NCBI GenBank assembly: GCA_024636135.1 | Contig: JAGXHP010000075.1 | Span: 1-6,607, forward strand | DNA: 6,607 nt | Source of the DNA: Chloroflexota bacterium | GTDB lineage: Bacteria; Chloroflexota; Limnocylindria; QHBO01 | Direction of reading: 5' to 3' | In this document: positions 1 through 5,766 of the stretch, in pieces | Layout of the letters: every line of letters begins with the position of its first letter | How positions within the stretch are numbered: the stretch's first letter is position 1 | Translations under genes and position numbers: made by a program | Notes under the pieces: generated by a model | The model's database searches: none | What the model was told of the DNA's origin: nothing | Seen by the model: only the letters and a program-made list of their open reading frames with translations

Positions 1-1241
1 CCTCGGCGATTCCCGAGGCGGTGGCCCCGCTGTTCGCGCAGGCAACCTGGGACAACCGCTTCGGCACGGTGACCGTGGCCGGCGACCCCGACGTCCAGGT
101 CACCTCGTACCGAACGGAGCGCGACTACGGCGACCGGCGCCGTCCGGACGAGGTGCGGTTCGGCGCCAGCCTGGCCGAGGACCTCTCGCGACGTGACTTC
201 ACCATGAACGCCATCGCCTGGATCCCGGTGGACATCGACGCCGGCCGGGGCCGGCTGATCGATCCCTTCGGCGGGCTTGCCGACCTCGAGGGCGGTCTGC
301 TTCGCGCCGTCGGCAACCCGGATGAACGATTCGCCGAGGACGCGCTGCGCCTGGTCCGCGCGGCCCGGCTGGCCGGACGCTTCGGCCTCGACATCGAGCC
401 CGCAACCGAGCGGGCGATCATCAGGCTGGCCGGCACCGCCGCCGGCGTCTCCGCCGAGCGCGTGCGGGACGAGGTGCTGCGCATGCTCGAGGCCGGGGCC
501 CCATCGGTCTCGATCTCGCTCCTCGAGCGCCTGGGCCTGCTGGCGGTGCTGTTGCCCGAGCTCGCGGCGCTGCGCGGCGTGCCGCAGGCCAAGGCGACGC
601 CGGGCGATGCCCTGGATCACACGCTCCGGGCCGTCGACGCGGCGCCGCCGGACGCTCGGACCGCGCGGCTCGCTGCGCTGCTCCACGATGTCGGGAAGGC
701 GTCGACTTTGGCCGATGGGCACTTCATCGGCCACGAGCGGGTCGGGGCCGAGCTGGCCGCCGCGATCCTCCGCCGGCTCCGAGTTCCGCGCGCCATGGCC
801 GATGAGGTCGTGAGCGTCATTCGCCACCACATGTACGCCTACGATCCGGCCTGGACCGACGCGGCCGTTCGCCGCTTCGTGCGACGCGTGGGCCAGGACC
901 GCCTGCCGCTCCTGTTCGCGTTGCGGCGCGCAGATGACGCCGCGTCCGGCGTTGGGGCGGCCGGTGCCGAGGTCCAGGAGGCGCTTGAACGGCGCATCGC
1001 CCTGGAGGTCGAGCGCTCTCCCGGCCTGCTTCACGGCCGGGATCTGGCGATCGACGGCGACGACGTTCAGCGCGCGCTCGGCATCGGCCCCGGTCCCCGT
1101 ATCGGAACGATCATGGACGGCCTTCTCGAAGCGGTACTCGACGATCCGTCCCTCAATCGCCGCAACGAGCTGCTGGATCTCGCCCGTCAGATCGACCGGA
1201 CGGCGGTGACAGAAGGCACCGCTCAAGGGCCCGCCGGCTGA
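1..1241 (+). CDS. cca: CCA tRNA nucleotidyltransferase / poly(A) polymerase family protein with HD domain (5'-truncated by the window)
   Basis: This is most of a class II tRNA nucleotidyltransferase, the enzyme that adds or repairs the 3' CCA end of tRNA. The frame is open to the left edge, so the start and the N-terminal nucleotide-binding GS and DxD motifs lie upstream; the GTG at 21 is internal, because the preceding codons already read as conserved family sequence. Visible in order are the head-domain strand GTVTV, the RRPDEV and RRDFTMNA motifs (about 140-212), the FAEDALRLVRAARLAGRFG segment typical of the tRNA-binding neck (about 330-385), and an HD phosphohydrolase domain with H at 618, HD at 684-689, H at 732 and HH at 825-830. 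A C-terminal helical part containing HGRDL ends near 1190, followed by a short unconserved tail. HD-containing bacterial members can carry phosphatase or phosphodiesterase activity. Whether this one adds CCA, only A, or only CC cannot be judged without the N-terminus. Confidence 0.93.
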   Translation, partial: SAIPEAVAPLFAQATWDNRFGTVTVAGDPDVQVTSYRTERDYGDRRRPDEVRFGASLAEDLSRRDFTMNAIAWIPVDIDAGRGRLIDPFGGLADLEGGLLRAVGNPDERFAEDALRLVRAARLAGRFGLDIEPATERAIIRLAGTAAGVSAERVRDEVLRMLEAGAPSVSISLLERLGLLAVLLPELAALRGVPQAKATPGDALDHTLRAVDAAPPDARTARLAALLHDVGKASTLADGHFIGHERVGAELAAAILRRLRVPRAMADEVVSVIRHHMYAYDPAWTDAAVRRFVRRVGQDRLPLLFALRRADDAASGVGAAGAEVQEALERRIALEVERSPGLLHGRDLAIDGDDVQRALGIGPGPRIGTIMDGLLEAVLDDPSLNRRNELLDLARQIDRTAVTEGTAQGPAG

Positions 1242-1265
1242 CATCGGAGACGACGCTGCTACAAT
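1238..1265 (+). promoter_or_regulatory. Sigma-70-type promoter for the deoC-like/galE operon
   Basis: A -35 box CTGACA (1238-1243, overlapping the cca stop codon) and a -10 box TACAAT (1260-1265) are separated by 16 bp; each matches five of six consensus positions. The -10 is preceded by TG plus one base (extended -10). Transcription would begin near 1272, giving a leader of about 65 nt before the ATG at 1339. This is the best promoter in the window by inspection. Confidence 0.6.
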
Positions 1266-1321
1266 CCGTCGTCCGGGCTCATCGTCCGGATCGTGCCTGA
1301 TCGAACGCTGCTCACCCGAGC

Positions 1322-1327
1322 GGAGGG
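1322..1327 (+). promoter_or_regulatory. Ribosome binding site of the deoC-like gene
   Basis: GGAGGG lies 11 nt upstream of the ATG at 1339. The spacing is longer than ideal, but the frame offers no other start codon between this site and the ATG, so it supports 1339 as the start. Confidence 0.55.
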
Positions 1328-1338
1328 ACCGTGCACCG

Positions 1339-2034
1339 ATGAACGCCACCGTGCGTCGGCCTGTCCGACTCGAGCACCGGCTGACGCAACCGAACGCGTC
1401 GCTCGCGGACCTCGAAACCGCGGTATCCCTTGCTGTCGAATATGACCTGGCGGCCTTGACCGTGAATCCATGGCTCGTGAAGGTGGCGAAGCGCGGCCTC
1501 GGACGCTCGCGCGTCACGCTCGGAACGGTTGTCGGCTTTCCGCACGGCGGGCAGATGCTCAGCGTGAAGGCCTTCGAGGCCTCCAAGGCTCTCGAGCAGG
1601 GCGCGACCCAGATCGACTTCGTGCTCAACGGCGGCGCGCTGGCCTCGGGAGATGACGAGACCGTCTTCAACGACATGCTTGCCGTGGTCGACATGGCGCA
1701 CTCGGCGCTGGCCTCGGTCGGCGTCATCATCGAGGCCCAGCCGATGAGCGAGGAGCACCTGCGTCGCGCCTGCCGCCTGGCGGAGCGCGCCGGGGCCGAC
1801 CACGTGGTGACCAGTCCGGGAACCGCCACCGCGCGCTCGACCATGGCTCGCACGCGCCTCCTGCGTGACAGCGTGGGACCCCGCATCGGCGTGAAGGCCA
1901 GCGGACGGCTGCGGACCGCGGACCAGGTCCGCGACGCCGCCGAGGCCGGGGCCACCCGCGTATCGGCCCATCTGACTTCGGCCATGGCGCGCCAGCTGGC
2001 CGACAACGTTCAGCCCGCGGCGGCGACGCGATGA
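1339..2034 (+). CDS. deoC: DeoC-family (deoxyribose-phosphate aldolase-like) protein lacking the Schiff-base lysine
   Basis: The 231-residue product has the length and motif order of DeoC, a TIM-barrel class I aldolase that cleaves 2-deoxyribose-5-phosphate to glyceraldehyde-3-phosphate and acetaldehyde. Recognisable landmarks are LTVNPWLV, VVGFPHG, the IDFVLNGGAL strand with Asp93 (E. coli Asp102), VGVIIEAQ, and GVKASG with Lys186 (E. coli Lys201). However, the strand that carries the catalytic lysine, usually IKTSTG, reads VVTSPG here, so Val157 replaces the Schiff-base lysine (E. coli Lys167). The phosphate-binding parts are also altered: the second Gly of the AGG/SGG turn is Arg190, and the GxSS loop reads SAHL (209-212). 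Membership of the fold is clear; aldolase activity is doubtful. It starts at the only in-frame ATG behind a Shine-Dalgarno sequence and is probably co-transcribed with the downstream epimerase. It could be a repurposed binding protein or an enzyme with another chemistry; I cannot assign a substrate. Confidence 0.88.
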   Translation: MNATVRRPVRLEHRLTQPNASLADLETAVSLAVEYDLAALTVNPWLVKVAKRGLGRSRVTLGTVVGFPHGGQMLSVKAFEASKALEQGATQIDFVLNGGALASGDDETVFNDMLAVVDMAHSALASVGVIIEAQPMSEEHLRRACRLAERAGADHVVTSPGTATARSTMARTRLLRDSVGPRIGVKASGRLRTADQVRDAAEAGATRVSAHLTSAMARQLADNVQPAAATR

Positions 2035-2038
2035 CGAC

Positions 2039-2044
2039 GAGGAG
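2039..2044 (+). promoter_or_regulatory. Ribosome binding site that fixes the TTG start of galE
   Basis: GAGGAG lies 6 nt upstream of TTG 2051, directly after the stop of the preceding gene (2032-2034). The ideal spacing and the Rossmann motif starting at residue 7 together make the TTG start convincing. Confidence 0.7.
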
Positions 2045-2050
2045 CGTGGA

Positions 2051-3082
2051 TTGAAGCTGCTCGTCGTCGGGGGAGCGGGATATGTCGGTTCGACCAGCGT
2101 CGAGCGCTTCCTGGATGCCGGCCACGAGGTCGTCGTATACGACAACCTGTCGAGTGGGCACCTCGCGGCGGTCCCCGACGGAGCGCGGCTGGAGGTCGGT
2201 GACATCGCGGACGACCTGCGCCTCGAGGCCATCCTGGCCGATGGCGTCGATGCCGTCCTGCACTGCGCGGCGCGGTCGCTCGTCGGGGAGTCGATGATCG
2301 ACCCGGGCATCTACTACCGCACCAATGTCGGCGGCGGCGTCTCGCTGCTGGATGCCATGCAGCGCACGGGCGTGACGCGCCTCGTGTACAGCTCGACCGC
2401 GGCCGTGTATGGCGAGCCGCGCCGCGTGCCGATTGCCGAGGCGGACCGAACGCAGCCGATCAATCCGTACGGCGAGACGAAGCTGGCCTTCGAGGGCGCC
2501 ATGCGCTGGTTCGCCGCGGCGCACGACTTCCGTGCCATCAGTCTCCGCTACTTCAACGTTGCCGGCGCCACGGAGCGCAACGGCGAGGACCACGAGCCCG
2601 AGACGCACCTGATGCCGCTCGTCCTGCGCGTGGCCGCCGGCGAGGCGACGCACGTCCAGATCCACGGCCAGGACTATCCGACGCCGGATGGCACCTGCAT
2701 CCGGGACTTCCTCCATGTGCGCGACATCGCCAACGCCCATCTCCTGGCGCTCGAGGCGACGGGCGAGGGGGAGCCGTCATTCGAGGTCTACAACCTCGGC
2801 TCGGCCGCGGGATTCAGCGTGCGCGAAGTCGTCGAGGCCGCTCGTCGCGTAACCGGCCGGGCGATCCCGGCGCGGCCGGTGAAGCGCCGCAGCGGCGATC
2901 CGCCGGTGCTGGTGGCGTCGTCACGGCGCGCACGGCGCGAGCTCGGCTGGCAGCCGTCCCACTCAACCCTCGAGCAGATGCTGGCCGACGCGTGGGCCTG
3001 GCGCGAGGCGCACCCGTATGGGTACCGGCAGGAACCGGCGGTTGAGTCCGATCCCCAGCAGGCGGTCGCGGCCTCGCGCTGA
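2051..3082 (+). CDS. galE: UDP-glucose 4-epimerase
   Basis: This 343-residue cytoplasmic enzyme interconverts UDP-glucose and UDP-galactose using bound NAD, feeding the Leloir pathway and galactose-containing glycans. It is an extended short-chain dehydrogenase. The NAD-binding GxxGxxG is at residues 7-13 (G7, G10, G13), followed by YDNLSSG, GDI, LHCAA, the catalytic SST at 114-116, and the Tyr140-x3-Lys144 pair in PYGETK. The substrate-binding YFNVAGA and the highly characteristic TPDGTCIRDFLHVRD segment follow, then YNLGS and the RRSGDPPVLVA and ELGW motifs near the C-terminus. All expected residues are present, so activity is likely. It starts at TTG with a good ribosome binding site 16 bp after the DeoC-like gene, indicating an operon. 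A related sugar-nucleotide epimerase specificity is possible but less likely given the GalE-typical TPDGTCIRD motif. Confidence 0.95.
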   Translation: MKLLVVGGAGYVGSTSVERFLDAGHEVVVYDNLSSGHLAAVPDGARLEVGDIADDLRLEAILADGVDAVLHCAARSLVGESMIDPGIYYRTNVGGGVSLLDAMQRTGVTRLVYSSTAAVYGEPRRVPIAEADRTQPINPYGETKLAFEGAMRWFAAAHDFRAISLRYFNVAGATERNGEDHEPETHLMPLVLRVAAGEATHVQIHGQDYPTPDGTCIRDFLHVRDIANAHLLALEATGEGEPSFEVYNLGSAAGFSVREVVEAARRVTGRAIPARPVKRRSGDPPVLVASSRRARRELGWQPSHSTLEQMLADAWAWREAHPYGYRQEPAVESDPQQAVAASR

Positions 3083-3096
3083 GGCGCAGCCCCTCA
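3071..3096. terminator. Inverted repeats between convergent galE and fur-type genes, possible bidirectional terminator
   Basis: Two mutually exclusive hairpins can form here: GCCTC-GCGCT-GAGGC (3071-3085), and TGAGG/CCTCA arms (3080-3084 and 3092-3096) in which the two stop codons of the facing genes pair. Neither is followed by a T-run on either strand, so a classical intrinsic terminator is not shown. They are the only candidate in the 11-bp gap. Confidence 0.3.
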
Positions 3097-3516
3097 ACCG
3101 GCAGCACACCGCGCGCAGGTGCCGTAGAAGTCGAGCCGCGCGTCGTCGATCCTGAACCCCCGGTCCGCGGCAACGCGCGCCGCGACGGGTGCCACGTAGC
3201 CCTCGTCGATCTCTTCCACGCGTCCGCATCGATGGCAGGCCAGGTGATGGTGGTGCTGGGGACGGCAGGCAACGTAGGCCGAGACGTGGCCGTCGAGCTC
3301 GAACCGACGGGCGACTCCGACGGCAACGAGTGCCTCCAGGGTGCGATACACCGTGGCGCGCCCGATGCGCGGGTGGCGTCGCCGCAGTTCGTCGTACAGG
3401 TCCTGGGCGCTCACCTGGCGCCCGATGCGTTCGAGCGCCTCCCACACGTCCAGGCGCTGGCGAGTCACGCGCTCACCGCCGTCGCGCAGCCGCTCGGCGG
3501 TCGACCGCGAGCTCAA
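3094..3516 (-). CDS. Fur-family metalloregulator, Zur-like
   Basis: The 140-residue protein has the two-domain layout of Fur/Zur/PerR repressors. The N-terminal winged helix includes RVTRQR (16-21) and the recognition helix GRATVYRTLEAL (52-63). The C-terminal dimerisation domain has four consecutive histidines (88-91), Cys94-x2-Cys97 and Cys134-x2-Cys137, which form the usual structural zinc site. Cys84 followed by His89 and His91 matches, as I recall it, the spacing of the sensing site in actinobacterial Zur, so zinc is the favoured metal. The histidine normally eight residues before the third structural cysteine is Ala126. I place the start at TTG 3516, because the frame upstream is arginine-rich, unlike the family, and lies inside the transporter gene. 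That TTG overlaps the transporter stop (TTGA), with no Shine-Dalgarno sequence visible, which suggests translational coupling. Fur or manganese specificity remains possible. Confidence 0.88.
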   Translation of the reverse strand: MSSRSTAERLRDGGERVTRQRLDVWEALERIGRQVSAQDLYDELRRRHPRIGRATVYRTLEALVAVGVARRFELDGHVSAYVACRPQHHHHLACHRCGRVEEIDEGYVAPVAARVAADRGFRIDDARLDFYGTCARCAAG

Positions 3517-4265
3517 TGGGCGCCGGCCACGCCGGCGAAGACGCTGAACGCGTAGATGGCCGCCACGCCGGCAAGGGTGGCGACCACGACCCACCGCGAT
3601 CGGTCGCTGCGGTGGGCCTCGGGCAGCAGCTCGGCCGCGCCGATATAGAGGAAGAAGCCGGCGAACACCGCCAGCATGCCACCCAGCACCTCATCCGGGA
3701 TCGGCAGCAGCAGCCCGAAGATCACGCCGACGACGGGGGCCAGCGCCACGAGGGCCACCCAGCGATAGATCGTCCGGGTCGGCATTCGGCTCGCGAGCAG
3801 CAGGCTGACGATGCCGATGCCGTCGCTGAAGCGATGCATGATCACCACGGCCGCGATGACCAGGCCCAGTCCGCCCCCGATGGCCAGCCCTGCCGCGAGC
3901 GCCACGCCGTCGAGGAAGCTGTGGAAGCTCATGCCCAGGCTGCCGATGAAGCCGATGTGCCGATGCGACTCGTCGCCGTGGTCGAGCTCGGCGGCCGTCT
4001 CGTGGCCGACGTGGAGTGCGGTGAGCTTCTCGATGGCATAGAAGGCCAGGAATCCGACGGCCGTGAAAATCATCGCCAGGTCCAGCGATCCGCCGAGGTG
4101 CTCGACGCTCTCGGGGATGAGGTCGAAGTAGGCTGCGCCGATCCTGATTCCGGCGCCGAGCGCGATGATCAGGCCGACATGGCGGATGGCCCGCAGCGCG
4201 AGGAATCCGCCGGCCAGGGCAGACAGGAATGCGCCCGCCGAGACGAGCAGCGCGGTGGCTCCCAT
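3513..4265 (-). CDS. ZIP-family divalent metal transporter
   Basis: This 250-residue membrane protein fits the ZIP family, which imports zinc, iron or manganese. About eight hydrophobic segments are visible (roughly residues 3-25, 31-50, 61-80, 107-132, 133-158, 168-190, 193-214, 225-247). The loop between segments 3 and 4 is histidine-rich (seven His between 85 and 103), as is typical. Segment 4 carries the metal-site signature H115-S-F-L-D119-G and segment 5 carries H144-R-F-S-D148-G, where many family members have HxxxE-G. Segment 7 ends in the familiar YIGAAELLPEA. The downstream Fur/Zur-like gene overlaps its stop codon, so a zinc-responsive uptake operon is the simplest reading. The ATG at 4265 directly precedes the first membrane segment. 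The substrate is inferred from family and neighbour, not proven by sequence. Confidence 0.92.
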   Translation of the reverse strand: MGATALLVSAGAFLSALAGGFLALRAIRHVGLIIALGAGIRIGAAYFDLIPESVEHLGGSLDLAMIFTAVGFLAFYAIEKLTALHVGHETAAELDHGDESHRHIGFIGSLGMSFHSFLDGVALAAGLAIGGGLGLVIAAVVIMHRFSDGIGIVSLLLASRMPTRTIYRWVALVALAPVVGVIFGLLLPIPDEVLGGMLAVFAGFFLYIGAAELLPEAHRSDRSRWVVVATLAGVAAIYAFSVFAGVAGAH

Positions 4266-4276
4266 AACGAGACTGA

Positions 4277-4305
4277 GTATCAGATAGGGGAGCCTCGGTC
4301 GTCAA
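4277..4305 (-). promoter_or_regulatory. Candidate promoter and operator of the ZIP-regulator operon
   Basis: On the minus strand TTGACG (4305-4300) is followed after 17 bp by TGATAC (4282-4277), a good -35 and a weak -10. A short inverted repeat, CTGA-GTA-TCAG (4273-4283), overlaps this -10 and is a possible repressor site for the operon's own Fur/Zur-like protein. Initiation would fall about 5 nt before the ATG at 4265, so the message would be nearly leaderless; no Shine-Dalgarno sequence is seen before that ATG. Confidence 0.3.
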
Positions 4306-4336
4306 GGTCACGCACGATCGGACCGTTCGAGTCGCG

Positions 4337-4345
4337 TGGTACGAT
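4337..4345 (+). promoter_or_regulatory. Extended -10 element upstream of the DEAD-box helicase
   Basis: TGGTACGAT is an extended -10 (TG plus one base, then TACGAT) with no clear -35 box 16-18 bp upstream. It belongs to the same TG[C/G]TACNATC pattern seen before the deoC-like gene and near the right end. It predicts a start near 4352, which argues against translation beginning at the GTG at 4336. Confidence 0.4.
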
Positions 4346-4392
4346 CTCGATCGGCGCCCGTTCCCACGGCTGCGTCCGCGCCGACAGGACCG

Positions 4393-5715
4393 GTGGCGAT
4401 CACCGATCCGACGGCCGCCCGGCCCCTTCTCGCTTCTAAAGAGCTCCGCTTGCCCGATACCGATACCCCACGCGCCCGCTCACGGCGGCGACCGCGCCCC
4501 GAGGGCGAGGAGCCGGTGGCGATCGAGGTTGCCGCCGATGATCCGGAGCCGTCGGAGTTCGAACGGGCCGTGCTCGCCGCCTCGCGCTCGTACCGCTTCG
4601 GCGAGATCGAGGTTCCGGCGACCATCGCCCGGGCCATCGAGAAGATGGGGTTCGACACCCCGACCGAGGTCCAGGCGAGATCGATCCCTCCCCTGCGTCG
4701 TGGCGAGGACCTCATCGGCCAGGCCCAGACCGGCACCGGGAAGACCGCCGCCTTCGGGATCCCGATCGTGGAGAAGATCGACCCGTCCGGCACGCACGTC
4801 CAGGCGCTCATCCTGACGCCGACTCGCGAGCTGTGCGTGCAGGTGACCGAGGAGATCGCGCGCATCGGCAGCTTCCGCAACGTACAGACCGTCGCCATCT
4901 ACGGCGGCTCGTCGATGGATCGCCAGATCGAGGGCCTGAAGCGTGGTGCGCAGGTCGTGGTCGGGACGCCGGGCCGCGTTCTCGACCTCATTCGCCGCGG
5001 GGAGCTGCGGCTGGATCGCGTCCACACCGTCATCCTCGACGAGGCGGATCGGATGCTCGACATGGGATTCATCGTCGATGTCGAGACGATCCTGGCGCGA
5101 AGCCCCCGCCAGCGGCAGACCGCGCTGTTCAGCGCCACGATGCCGTACGCCATCCTCCGCATCTGCGACCGCTTCATGAAGAAGGATCCGGCGCACGTCA
5201 CGGTTCGTCCTGACCTTCGCACGGTCGAGACGGTGCGCCAGGTCGTGTACTTCGTGGCGGAGCAGGACAAGGTGTCGGCTCTGCTCGAGCTCACCGACCA
5301 GTTCGGGTTCGATCGGCTGCTCGTCTTTCGCCACACGCAGATCGGCGTCGATCGGCTGGCCGCCACGCTCCAGCGACGCGGCAAGAACGTGGCGGGTCTG
5401 CACGGCGGCCTGTCGCAGCGTGAGCGGGATCGGACCCTGGCCGCCTTCCGGGCCGGCAAGATCCAGTTCCTGATCGCCACCAACGTCGCGAGCCGTGGGC
5501 TGGACATCACCGACCTGCCGTACGTCGTCTCCTACGACATCCCCGAGGACGCGGACACCTACGTCCATCGCATCGGGCGCACCGGTCGAGCGGGCAAGGA
5601 GGGAACGGCCATCACCTTCGTCGGCGAGTGGGATCTCGATGCGTGGGAGGCGATCCGCTCCGAGGTCGGCGCGTCGGTCGAGGAAGGGCAGCTCGGGCTC
5701 TACGATCGGAGCTGA
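4393..5715 (+). CDS. DEAD-box ATP-dependent RNA helicase
   Basis: This cytoplasmic RNA helicase of the DeaD/CshA/RhlE group remodels RNA duplexes in ribosome assembly or decay. Numbered from GTG 4393, the Q motif has Phe69 and Gln94, and Walker A is AQTGTGKT with Lys117. PTREL begins at 143; GG and TPGR follow; the DEAD box is at 216-219 and SAT at 247-249. HGGLSQRERD, ATNVASRGLDI and HRIGRTGR (from His392) complete the second RecA domain. All catalytic motifs are intact. The protein ends about 40 residues after the last motif, with no RNA-binding or basic C-terminal extension, and has a disordered Arg/Pro/Glu-rich N-terminal stretch. The start is uncertain. The frame opens at GTG 4336, but that codon abuts the -10-like element and the first codons have weak G/C third-position bias. 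GTG 4393 follows AGGA (short 3-nt spacing), and TTG 4450 follows AAAGAG. Confidence 0.93.
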   Translation: MAITDPTAARPLLASKELRLPDTDTPRARSRRRPRPEGEEPVAIEVAADDPEPSEFERAVLAASRSYRFGEIEVPATIARAIEKMGFDTPTEVQARSIPPLRRGEDLIGQAQTGTGKTAAFGIPIVEKIDPSGTHVQALILTPTRELCVQVTEEIARIGSFRNVQTVAIYGGSSMDRQIEGLKRGAQVVVGTPGRVLDLIRRGELRLDRVHTVILDEADRMLDMGFIVDVETILARSPRQRQTALFSATMPYAILRICDRFMKKDPAHVTVRPDLRTVETVRQVVYFVAEQDKVSALLELTDQFGFDRLLVFRHTQIGVDRLAATLQRRGKNVAGLHGGLSQRERDRTLAAFRAGKIQFLIATNVASRGLDITDLPYVVSYDIPEDADTYVHRIGRTGRAGKEGTAITFVGEWDLDAWEAIRSEVGASVEEGQLGLYDRS

Positions 5716-5728
5716 AGCCGGTATCGGG

Positions 5729-5759
5729 TTGAACTCAGCGCGCCGAGGCGCGGTAGGCT
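5729..5759 (+). promoter_or_regulatory. Candidate promoter giving a leaderless ligase-like transcript
   Basis: TTGAAC (5729-5734) and TAGGCT (5754-5759) are 19 bp apart, a long spacing. TAGGCT fits the TAnnnT form common in high-GC bacteria. Its position predicts transcription starting at 5766-5767, the A of the ATG, so the message would have no leader. The spacer contains a perfect 5-bp inverted repeat, CGCGC-CGAG-GCGCG (5739-5752), which may be an operator or the tail hairpin of the helicase message. Confidence 0.35.
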
Positions 5760-5766
5760 TCACGTG

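Noticed and set aside
1331..1342. A three-codon GTG-CAC-CGA-TGA mini-frame whose stop overlaps the ATG of the deoC-like gene, suggesting a leader peptide with coupling.
   Set aside because: The GGAGGG is only 3 nt from this GTG, too close for good initiation, and such a short frame arises easily by chance.
1312..2740. Overlapping minus-strand frames of over 330 codons opposite the deoC-like and galE genes.
   Set aside because: No domain or ribosome binding site is evident, and the plus-strand genes are well supported by motifs and spacing.
3517..3594. N-terminal extension of the Fur-type frame to an ATG at 3594.
   Set aside because: It lies fully inside the transporter gene, is arginine-rich, and has no counterpart in the Fur family; starting at TTG 3516 gives the normal length of 140 residues.
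3189..4439. A 416-codon plus-strand open frame opposite the transporter and regulator.
   Set aside because: Its translation is low-complexity (rich in D, E, H, Q, R) and mirrors the membrane and His-rich coding of the ZIP and Fur-type genes, which have clear family motifs.
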